Shown here: piece by piece, positions 1 to 6,277 of the stretch | How positions within the stretch are numbered: position 1 is the first letter of the stretch | Layout: each line of letters opens with the position of its first letter | From: Verrucomicrobiota bacterium | GTDB lineage: Bacteria > Verrucomicrobiota > Verrucomicrobiia > Opitutales > Opitutaceae | Length of the DNA: 6,748 bases | Assembly (NCBI GenBank): GCA_030916665.1 | Contig: JAUPWC010000184.1 | Coordinates: forward strand, 1 to 6,748 | Direction of reading: 5' to 3' | Made by a program: the position numbers and the translations under genes | The notes under the pieces: generated by a model | Database searches by the model: none | Seen by the model: the letters and a program-made list of their open reading frames with translations, nothing else | Told to the model about the DNA's origin: nothing

Positions 1-1002
1 CGAGAGGTAGGCCGCCGCGATGAAAAAGGCGAGCGAGGCGACTCTCACCTCGAGCCGCACCCTGGGCAGCAGCCAGATCACGCTGGCCGCGGTGGCGAGC
101 ACGCGCCCGAAGGGCCACAGCCAGGCGGGCCAGGCCGGGAAGACGTAATAGGAGGGCAGGAAGACGCCCATGGCCGCGGTGTCGCCCTGCCAGATTTTCC
201 ACGGGAGCTGCCAGAAATTTTCCCGGAAGCGGACCCACGCCAGCAGGCCGCCGCTTTGCGCGCCCTTGGCCACGATCGTGTGCGGCACGGCGGAACCGTA
301 ATACCACCAGGCCCAGAGCAGCCACGGTCCGTAGAGCGCGGTGGTGAGGAGCCCGGCCTTGAGGAAAAGCGCGAGCTGGGCGCGGCGGTTGCCGCCGGTG
401 CGGGCGGGATCGTTGAAGAGCCAGCAGCCCGCGGCCACGAGGCCGATGTAGATGAAGCTGTCGGGCCGGGTCCACATGAGCCCCGTCCAGGCGCCGCCGA
501 GATGCAGCCACTGGCGCGGTCCCGGCGAGAAATGCGCCCAGAGCGCGTGGCTCAGGAACAGCAGCATGAAGCCCGTCTCCATGCCATTGATCGTGAAATC
601 GAGCGACTTGGCGTCGGTGGCGAGCAGCAGCACGAGCAACCCCGCGGCGGCACCCGGCCAGACCAGCCGGCGCGCGAGCGCGAAGAGCAACGTCGCGGCA
701 CCGCCGAACGCCGCGATGCCCATGAGACGGAAAAGCCAGAGCGCGGCGGCATCCGAGCTGTTGCCCGTGAGCAGGCTCGCCACGGCCGGGAGCAGCACGC
801 CGAGCGGCGAGGTGAACGTGTGCAGCCGGTCGCCGGGGTTGAAGACCAGCCCGTGCCCGGTCGCCAGGTTTTTGCTGGACCGGTAGGTGATGTAGTAGTC
901 CTCCCACACGTGCTGCGTGAACAGCGCGAAGAGCAGGGCGGCGAGGGCGGCCGTGAGGAAGAGGGCGAGGCGCGGCCTCTGACTGACAAACGGAACGGGC
1001 AT
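1..1002 (-). CDS. GT-C-type integral-membrane glycosyltransferase, N-terminal part (C-terminus beyond left edge)
   Basis: The reverse strand is open from an in-frame stop at 1039-1041 to the left edge. ATG at 1002 is the only ATG/GTG/TTG before the first membrane segment, and no clear Shine-Dalgarno precedes it. The visible 334 residues are mostly hydrophobic, with TM1 at about 12-30 and roughly ten further candidate segments. Just after TM1 comes E34-D35-YYITYR (34-41), then NLATGHGLVFNPG (45-57) and FTSPLG. This is the layout of GT-C enzymes, where an acidic residue in the first extracytoplasmic loop is catalytic. Three further signatures fit the AftB-like arm of GT-C: NGMETG (139-144), TRPDS (178-182) and YGSAVPHT (235-242). 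The known role of such proteins is sugar transfer from a polyprenyl-phosphate donor on the outer face of the inner membrane. Substrate cannot be read here. It is divergent from the next gene, 171 bases away. Family fold: fairly sure; exact reaction: unknown. Confidence 0.85.
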   Translation of the reverse strand, partial: MPVPFVSQRPRLALFLTAALAALLFALFTQHVWEDYYITYRSSKNLATGHGLVFNPGDRLHTFTSPLGVLLPAVASLLTGNSSDAAALWLFRLMGIAAFGGAATLLFALARRLVWPGAAAGLLVLLLATDAKSLDFTINGMETGFMLLFLSHALWAHFSPGPRQWLHLGGAWTGLMWTRPDSFIYIGLVAAGCWLFNDPARTGGNRRAQLALFLKAGLLTTALYGPWLLWAWWYYGSAVPHTIVAKGAQSGGLLAWVRFRENFWQLPWKIWQGDTAAMGVFLPSYYVFPAWPAWLWPFGRVLATAASVIWLLPRVRLEVRVASLAFFIAAAYLS

Positions 1003-1173
1003 GAACGGCGGAAAGCAGAAGCGGGCCGCCGCCGGCTGTCAGCATGAAACCGGGTCACGGCGCACGCGGACACGGCGGGGGTTTGCCATGACCGCCGGGC
1101 GGGCGCGACCCGCCATCGGAATCGTGGGCGGCGGAATCGAGAACGCGCTTGCCGGTCGGGCGGCGGGCATTGT
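1003..1173. other. Divergent intergenic region between two membrane glycosyltransferase genes
   Basis: This 171-base gap separates the start of the leftward GT-C gene from the start of the rightward large membrane protein, so promoters for both directions would be expected here. I searched both strands for a -35/-10 pair and found none that is convincing; the region is GC-rich with no TATAAT-like box. What it does hold is a short GC hairpin (1098-1114) and an 8-base direct repeat, CGGAATCG, at 1117-1124 and 1132-1139, 15 bases apart. Short overlapping reading frames on the plus strand here continue into the neighbours out of frame and are not credible genes. Confidence 0.6.
1098..1114. repeat. 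Small GC-rich inverted repeat in the divergent gap
   Basis: GGCGGG (1098-1103), a 5-base loop CGCGA, and CCCGCC (1109-1114) form a perfect 6-bp stem. It lies about 60 bases upstream of the rightward gene and about 95 bases upstream of the leftward one. There is no T-run on either side, so it is not a typical intrinsic terminator. It could be a regulator site or a leader hairpin, but such short GC palindromes are common by chance in DNA of this composition. Confidence 0.3.
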
Positions 1174-3678
1174 TTGCTCGCGCTTCTGACACCGGCGAAT
1201 CCCAGTTCCAAACCGCGCACACCATGGCCCGCTTGGGCGCTGGTGGCCGTGATGGCCGTGGCGGCGCTGGCTCCCTGGTGGCACAATCGCACCCACCTGC
1301 GCAGCTTCTTCGACTACGGGCTGGTCGTGGCCGGAGCCGGACGCATCGAGGCGGGGCAGAAACCGTATGTGGATTTCATCAGTCCCGCCCAGGCCGGGTG
1401 GTATTTCTGGAATTGGGCGGCGGAGCAGGTGGCCGGCGGCACGTTCCAAGCGATGACGACGGGCGGTGCGGCCAGCATTGTCGTTTCGTTGGCGGTTTTG
1501 TGCTGGATTCTGATGAGACGCTGGCCCTGGCCCGCAGCCGTGCTGGTGGCGACGGGGTTGGTCTGCATGACGGTCTCCCAGCACACGCTGTTATGGTATA
1601 ACCCCTGGGGTGTGGTCTGGCTGGTGGTGGCGGCGTGGACCGGCGCGGTGGCCCCGGTGTTGCGGCGGGAAGACTGGCCGTGGCATGCGCTGGCGGCGGC
1701 GGCGTTTTTTTTCGGAGGCGTCAACAAGGTCAACATGCAGCTGATGGCGCTCGGTCTGGCGATGGCCTGGGCGGTGCGCGCCGGGCTGACCGGCCGGGCC
1801 GCGTGGGCGCGGGTCGCTCTGACCACGCTCTTCTATGCGGTTTGCGTGGTGCTGCCCGTGCTGATCGAGATGGCTTGGACCGGAGCCTCGTTTGCCGCCT
1901 GGTGGCACAGTGTGATCACGCTGCCCGCGGCCAGCCGGAGCGGCATGGCGTTCAAGGCTTTTGCGCCGGAGTATCTCTTCACGCCCTTCAACCACCATTA
2001 TCCGGGGGTGGTGCTGCTGCAGGCCGGGTTGGTCGGGGTCGTGCTCACGTTGCTGACGCTCACCGCCATCCTGCGGAAGACATGGCGGGAAGCCGGCTGG
2101 TGGGAGAAGGTGCTGCCCATCCTCTGCGCCGGCACCGCCTATGTCGGCGGGGTGGTGCTGATGGCGACCAACATGGACATCGTTTTCATCGCGTTCGGGG
2201 GATGGCTGGGCCTGTTGGTCGCACTTTGGCTGGGCTACGGGTTGCCCGCCCGCGGGCCGTGGTTCTACGGCACCTTGGTCGGGCCGGCCGTGGTGGTGGG
2301 GGCCGTGGCCTGGTATTCGGCGTGGCAGGGGAACCGCTCGCAATTCGGGCATTCCGCCAGTCACCGCGACGCCTATGTGGCGGCCGAGACCGCCGGTTCG
2401 GACTTCGCTTACCTGCGCGGGACCCTGATGCCTCCCGAGACGGTGGAGTCCTTGAAACAGATGGCGCGGTGGCGGCAGTCACTGTCGCCCGAGCGCAAGG
2501 CGGGCCACTTTTTCGGACCGGGCACGGAATGGGCGGCGCACATCTGGCCGGCCCTGCATACACCGGGCCTGCCCATCTCCATTTACCGCCAACCCGGCAA
2601 CAGCGACGGCCAGGCGGAAATGGCCCGGCTCATGGCTGCTTTGAGTGGGGGGACCTTCAAGGAGATCACGGTGGCCGGCGTGGCTGACAATTGGGACTAT
2701 TACCAGCGGATGGTGTTGGATCATCGCTACGAGAAGATCCATCTGGGGGAGGTTTATCACGTTTACAGCTTCAACGAGGGCGAAAACGTGTCGGGTTCCC
2801 CGATCTGGTTTAAGCGGAGGTTTGGCGGCAACGTGGACTCACGCGGCATTGATTCCAGTGCGCAGTTCATGGAGGCGGATGGCGCGCGCATGTTCCTCGG
2901 GGTGGTGGAAGCACAGGGCATGATGCAGGTGAAGATACCCTCCAACCGCCTGCAGGGTGAAGTGCTGGTGCGTCGTCTGGAGGGGGCGCCAAAGGTTTCC
3001 GCCCAGGCGGAGTTTGTGATCTATGCCCAGAATGCCAAAGCCCGTTACGAGCGCTGGCGCCAAAAGGTTGAGCTGGCGGCCGACCAGCATGAAGCGGTGG
3101 TGCCCTACGCCATCGACAGCAGCGGGTTTCCCACGACTTTCACGGTCGAGATCCCGCCCGAGCATCAGGGGGTGATTGCGGCCGGCTGGCGGGGACCGCA
3201 GATAAACCATGTCGGCGTGGGCTGGCGCACCGATCCCGTCTGGTTCTCACGCGGAAAATCCGCCGCGGTGCCCCTGGATGAGAGCGCGCTGGCGGCGCTT
3301 TTGCCGGATGCCTGGCGCCCGGAAGAGGCCTACATGCGCAACGGCCGGGTCACCGCCCAGGGGGTCGAGTTGCTGCCGGGCGGGGAAATCTGGCTGAAGA
3401 CCCGTGGCTTTGTCACCGAGTTTGTCGGTCAGGGTAAAGTCGAGTCCGACTGGAATTCGTCGGCGGTTCCTCGGTTGCGGGCGATGTGGTATAAGGCCGG
3501 GCGTTTGGAAGTTTGCTCCGACAAGGAGGCCCGCGAAAACGACCATGCGGTTGATTTCCGGTCCTGGTGTTCGGAGGGGGACGGCTGGTTGATCATCGCG
3601 GTTGATTCCACCGTGAATGCGCCCGCGATCCGGGTGCGCGTGAACAAGGTCACGCCTCGTCCGTCCAACCCGGAGTGA
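1174..3678 (+). CDS. Large GT-C-like membrane protein with extracytoplasmic beta-rich tail (tandem copy 1)
   Basis: 834 residues from a TTG start. The frame is open from 1048 but has no ATG or GTG before TTG 1174, and the next good start (ATG 1252) would remove half of TM1. A weak GGCGGG lies about 7 bases upstream. About 11 membrane segments are visible between residues 18 and 381, which would put the tail outside. After TM1 comes LRSFFDYG with D47 as the candidate GT-C catalytic acid, then GQKPYVDF (61-68). Further landmarks shared with the next gene are RRWPW (115-119), SQHTLLWYN (135-143), RREDWPWH (164-171), GGVNKVN (181-187), WTGAS (235-239) and SAWQGNRSQFG (382-392). The tail holds a mixed region (about 395-545, with PPE 420-422 and FGPGTEW 447-453) and two predicted beta modules (about 570-684 and 714-826, the latter with GGEIWL 736-741 and WYKAGRL 772-778). 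Cys781 and Cys799 are the tail's only cysteines. Likely role: outer-face sugar transfer to a surface glycan. A transporter or non-catalytic glycan binder is possible; I recognise no characterised family. Confidence 0.85.
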   Translation: MLALLTPANPSSKPRTPWPAWALVAVMAVAALAPWWHNRTHLRSFFDYGLVVAGAGRIEAGQKPYVDFISPAQAGWYFWNWAAEQVAGGTFQAMTTGGAASIVVSLAVLCWILMRRWPWPAAVLVATGLVCMTVSQHTLLWYNPWGVVWLVVAAWTGAVAPVLRREDWPWHALAAAAFFFGGVNKVNMQLMALGLAMAWAVRAGLTGRAAWARVALTTLFYAVCVVLPVLIEMAWTGASFAAWWHSVITLPAASRSGMAFKAFAPEYLFTPFNHHYPGVVLLQAGLVGVVLTLLTLTAILRKTWREAGWWEKVLPILCAGTAYVGGVVLMATNMDIVFIAFGGWLGLLVALWLGYGLPARGPWFYGTLVGPAVVVGAVAWYSAWQGNRSQFGHSASHRDAYVAAETAGSDFAYLRGTLMPPETVESLKQMARWRQSLSPERKAGHFFGPGTEWAAHIWPALHTPGLPISIYRQPGNSDGQAEMARLMAALSGGTFKEITVAGVADNWDYYQRMVLDHRYEKIHLGEVYHVYSFNEGENVSGSPIWFKRRFGGNVDSRGIDSSAQFMEADGARMFLGVVEAQGMMQVKIPSNRLQGEVLVRRLEGAPKVSAQAEFVIYAQNAKARYERWRQKVELAADQHEAVVPYAIDSSGFPTTFTVEIPPEHQGVIAAGWRGPQINHVGVGWRTDPVWFSRGKSAAVPLDESALAALLPDAWRPEEAYMRNGRVTAQGVELLPGGEIWLKTRGFVTEFVGQGKVESDWNSSAVPRLRAMWYKAGRLEVCSDKEARENDHAVDFRSWCSEGDGWLIIAVDSTVNAPAIRVRVNKVTPRPSNPE

Positions 3679-3791
3679 AAGAAGGTGGGGCCGCTCCGGT
3701 CACGCGGAAGTTAAGCAGTGCGCACCCGCCAGGCCATGCCGGGAAGATGACTTGCCCCGCGACAGCTGAATCCGGCAAGTTCGGCGCCCGC
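3679..3791 (+). promoter_or_regulatory. Spacer between the paralogues (leader of the second gene, or an N-terminal extension of it)
   Basis: The first paralogue ends at TGA 3676-3678. A GTG at 3675 overlaps that stop as GTGA and is in frame with the second paralogue, so this stretch could encode 39 extra residues. I prefer to read it as a leader: 12 of the 38 codons after the GTG end in A or T, including a TTA, which is poorer in GC3 than the gene body appears to be. The extra residues are polar, have no match in copy 1 and are not a signal peptide. The first paralogue also begins only about 17 residues before TM1. No promoter or terminator with a T-run is visible, so the two genes are probably co-transcribed. 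Confidence 0.5.
3750..3780. repeat. 7-bp inverted repeat just upstream of the second paralogue's ATG
   Basis: ACTTGCC (3750-3756) and GGCAAGT (3774-3780) are perfect reverse complements separated by 17 bases, ending 11 bases before ATG 3792. The loop also contains the palindrome CAGCTG (3763-3768), nearly at the centre. In RNA this could fold over the ribosome-binding region, where the GGCAAG arm is also the only faint Shine-Dalgarno-like stretch. In DNA it could be a dimeric repressor site. Either role is inference. Confidence 0.35.
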
Positions 3792-6260
3792 ATGACCGAA
3801 GTCCGACGACGTCCATCGCCTGTGTTCTGGTGTTTGTTGGCGCCCCTGATGCTCCTCTGCGTTCTGCCCTGGTGGCGGAATCACGCCTACCTGAGGGATC
3901 TCTACGACTACGGTTTGGTGATCACCGCCAACGGGCTCATGGAGCGTGGCGAGCGGCCGTATGTGAATTTCACGACCTCGATTCAGGCGGGTTTCCTCGG
4001 GCTGAACTGGCTCGCCGAAAAGGCGGGTGGCGGCACCTACGCGGCGCTGACGCGCGGTGCGGCGGGGCTGATTCTTGCCAGCGGGCTGCTGCTTCCCCTG
4101 ATGCTGGTGCGCCGCTGGCCCTGGTGGGCGGCGCTGGCGGTGGGCGGGGTCGTCACGGTCGGGGCCGCCTCGCAGCACACGATCCTCTGGCACAACACGC
4201 TCGGCGTGTTCACGCTGGCCCTGGTGGCGTGGGCGTCGGCGCTGGCGCCGGTGCTCCGGCGCGCGGACTGGCCGTGGCACCTGCTGCTGCTGGCCGGACT
4301 TTTTCTCGGCGGCATCAACAAGCTGAATTTTCACCTCGTCGCTCTGGCCGTGGCGCTGGCTTGGGTCTTGCGGGCCGGACTGACCGGTCGCGCCGGCGCA
4401 GGGCGCGTGGCGGCGACCATGGTGGGCATTCTCGCTGCCGGCGGCTTGCTGCCGCTCGCGGTGGAGCTGGCGTGGACCGGCGCTTCTCTGGAACTGTGGT
4501 GCGCCAACGTCGTCGGCCTCGCCGCGGGTTCACGGTTTGCGCTGTTGGAGCGGGTCGGGACCTGGGAGTTTCTCCTCCAGCCGATGCACGATTACTACGG
4601 GAAGCTGGTCCTGCCGCAGGTGGGGCTGGCCGGTGTGCTCCTCTCCTTGGTGACGCTCGCCGGTTGCTGGCGGGAGGACGGGGTGGTGCGCTCCCGGCTG
4701 GACCGGGTGCTGCTGGTGCTGGCGGTGCTGGTTGCCGCGACGGCGGGCGCGGCGCTGCTGGCGACGAACTTCGAGATCGCCTGGGTGGACGTGGCGGCGT
4801 GGCTGTCGCTGCTGGGCAGCCTGTGGCTGGGCTTCGGTGCGCGAAATTCCGGCCGCTGGTTCACCGCGGGATTTGTCCTGCCCGCCGTCGTGCTCGGCGC
4901 CGCGGCCTGGTGGTCGGCATGGCAGGGGCAGCGCTCGCAGTTTGGCTATTCGCAGGTGCCGCGCGGGGATTACCGCCCGGCGGAAAGCGCGGCCCCGGCC
5001 TATGCCAGCCTGCATGGCCTCCGGCTGCCACCGGAGATCGTTCTCAGTCTGCAGGCGCTCGGCCAGACGCTGGCCGCGAATGACGCGGAGGCGGGCCGGC
5101 CCGTGTTCTACGGACCCGGGGTGGAGCTGCTGGAACGCTATTTCCCGAGCGCGCGGGAGAAGGGGCAGCCGCTGTGGGCGCATTGGGACACGTCCTACGA
5201 CGCGGCGCGGATCAACCGACTGCGCGAAGGACTGCTTTATTCCGAGCAACGCAGCATGGCTTTCACGACGGTGGCGCTCGCCCACTGGCCCGAACCGGTG
5301 CGCGCCGTGCTGGATGAGAACTATGTGCGCGACCAGGTCGGGCCGGCGGTGGTGCGCTGGCGCCGGCAGGAGGACGTGCTGGACCTGCAGGTGGACAGTT
5401 TTGCAACATTGGGGCGGCTGGGCGGCAATCTGGACGGGCGGGTGCTGCACTTCGAGCGGCGTCCCCTGCGGATCAGGCGCACCGCCGCAGGCGTGCAGAT
5501 CCTCGGCACCACGGGGCGGACGGGGCAGGTGTTGTTGCGCACGCCGGTCCACCGGATGAGAGGCATGATGGTGCTGAGCCGCCTCCCCGGTGCCGGCAAC
5601 GGGTCCCGCGCGGCGGATTTCAAGGTCATCGTGCACGGGGCGGTGCCGGAGGACGTGCGCTGGTCCGCGCGGGTCGAGCTGCCCGCCGGGCAGGAGACCA
5701 TCAAGGTGCCGTTCGAAGCCGACGGTTCGGGCCGGCAGCTGCTGCTGTTGGTCATGCAAGCGGAACCGGCGGCCGAAGGCCTGCTGGTCGGTTATCGCGA
5801 GCTGGAGATTACGCATGCGGGCGAATTGCCCGGGGTGCCGGCCCTGCGGCCGAATACGCCGGCCGCGAGCAGCGCCGATGTCGCGCAGGCCGGCAGCCTT
5901 TTCGGCGATCTGGCCTGGCGGCCGGCGCAACTGGCCGTGCGGGCGGCAGCCGCCGGGCCTGACGGACTGGAGCTTTCGCCGGGCGGCGAAATCTGGCTGC
6001 ACAGCGACAACATGGTGGGCGAATTCCGCGGACGGGTGACCTGTCCGGCGTCACCGGGCCGTCCGTCCGTTGCGCGGGTCGTGTGGTATAAGGGCGGGCG
6101 GTTGCAGATTCTCCAGCAGGAGCAGCTGAGCCGCGATCAGCCCTTCGATTTTCGCGGCTGGACCGCCGAACCGGGAGGCTGGTTTGGCGTGCTTCTGGAC
6201 GGCGGCGAAGGGCTGGCCCCGGCGCGCGTGCGCATCACGCGCAGCGCCCTTCAGCCCTGA
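3792..6260 (+). CDS. Large GT-C-like membrane protein with extracytoplasmic beta-rich tail (tandem copy 2)
   Basis: 822 residues from ATG 3792; in-frame alternatives are ATG 3747 and GTG 3675 (861 residues; numbering here follows that longest form). ATG 3792 is residue 40 and gives an N-terminus like that of copy 1. It aligns without gaps to copy 1 (offset 31) through the first seven membrane segments: residues 65-130 match copy 1 residues 34-99 at 32 of 66 positions by hand count. Shared marks are LYDYG (D78, candidate catalytic acid), GERPYVNF (92-99), RRWPW (146-150), SQHTILWHN (166-174), a second RRxDWPWH, GGINKLN, WTGAS and SAWQGQRSQFG. About 11 membrane segments precede an outer tail with LPPE (451-454), YGPGVE (479-484) and two predicted beta modules (about 598-716 and 746-857; GGEIWL 770-775, WYKGGRL 804-810). 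It differs in having Asn98 where copy 1 has Asp67 and a single tail cysteine (C790). It probably shares copy 1's envelope-glycan job with another donor or acceptor; this is inference. Confidence 0.85.
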   Translation: MTEVRRRPSPVFWCLLAPLMLLCVLPWWRNHAYLRDLYDYGLVITANGLMERGERPYVNFTTSIQAGFLGLNWLAEKAGGGTYAALTRGAAGLILASGLLLPLMLVRRWPWWAALAVGGVVTVGAASQHTILWHNTLGVFTLALVAWASALAPVLRRADWPWHLLLLAGLFLGGINKLNFHLVALAVALAWVLRAGLTGRAGAGRVAATMVGILAAGGLLPLAVELAWTGASLELWCANVVGLAAGSRFALLERVGTWEFLLQPMHDYYGKLVLPQVGLAGVLLSLVTLAGCWREDGVVRSRLDRVLLVLAVLVAATAGAALLATNFEIAWVDVAAWLSLLGSLWLGFGARNSGRWFTAGFVLPAVVLGAAAWWSAWQGQRSQFGYSQVPRGDYRPAESAAPAYASLHGLRLPPEIVLSLQALGQTLAANDAEAGRPVFYGPGVELLERYFPSAREKGQPLWAHWDTSYDAARINRLREGLLYSEQRSMAFTTVALAHWPEPVRAVLDENYVRDQVGPAVVRWRRQEDVLDLQVDSFATLGRLGGNLDGRVLHFERRPLRIRRTAAGVQILGTTGRTGQVLLRTPVHRMRGMMVLSRLPGAGNGSRAADFKVIVHGAVPEDVRWSARVELPAGQETIKVPFEADGSGRQLLLLVMQAEPAAEGLLVGYRELEITHAGELPGVPALRPNTPAASSADVAQAGSLFGDLAWRPAQLAVRAAAAGPDGLELSPGGEIWLHSDNMVGEFRGRVTCPASPGRPSVARVVWYKGGRLQILQQEQLSRDQPFDFRGWTAEPGGWFGVLLDGGEGLAPARVRITRSALQP

Positions 6261-6277
6261 GCACCGGCTCAGCTCTG
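6252..6277. terminator. Possible bidirectional terminator hairpin spanning both stop codons
   Basis: CTGAGC (6257-6262), loop ACCG, GCTCAG (6267-6272) is a perfect 6-bp stem with a 4-base loop. Beyond a 2x2 mismatch, a further 3 bp pair (CAG 6252-6254 with CTG 6275-6277). The left arm contains the TGA of the plus-strand gene (6258-6260) and the right arm the TGA of the minus-strand gene (6269-6271), so the two stops pair with each other. No T-run follows on either strand, so this is not a canonical intrinsic terminator. It may end transcription weakly, protect 3' ends, or be incidental. Confidence 0.4.

Noticed and set aside
256..1047. Long plus-strand reading frame opposite the left-hand gene (263 codons)
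   Set aside because: It is Arg/Glu/Gly-rich with no domain features, and overlies a minus-strand frame with clear GT-C motifs and membrane segments; it is an antisense shadow typical of high-GC DNA.
1003..1173. A CRISPR array, tRNA or small RNA gene in the non-coding gaps
   Set aside because: No regularly spaced repeats, no cloverleaf arms or T-loop sequence, and no promoter-terminator pair are visible in either gap.
552..1292. Minus-strand reading frame crossing the divergent gap (246 codons)
   Set aside because: Its product is Ser/Arg/Pro/Cys-rich low-complexity sequence and is out of frame with the GT-C gene that explains this stretch.
1635..2687. 350-codon plus-strand reading frame inside copy 1, and the similar 417-codon one at 3830-5083 inside copy 2
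   Set aside because: Both are Gly/Ala/Arg-rich alternate-frame translations; the overlapping main frames carry the conserved motifs shared between the two genes.
4530..6002. 490-codon minus-strand reading frame opposite copy 2
   Set aside because: Composition is Gln/Arg/Pro/His-rich with no recognisable motif, and the plus-strand frame has strong paralogue support over the same bases.
3486..6100. Near-identical DNA stretches in the two large genes (e.g. TGTGGTATAAGG at 3485-3496 and 6082-6093) as a possible mobile or recombination repeat
   Set aside because: The similarity follows the aligned protein motif WYK-x-GRL in the same frame, so shared ancestry of the coding sequence explains it.
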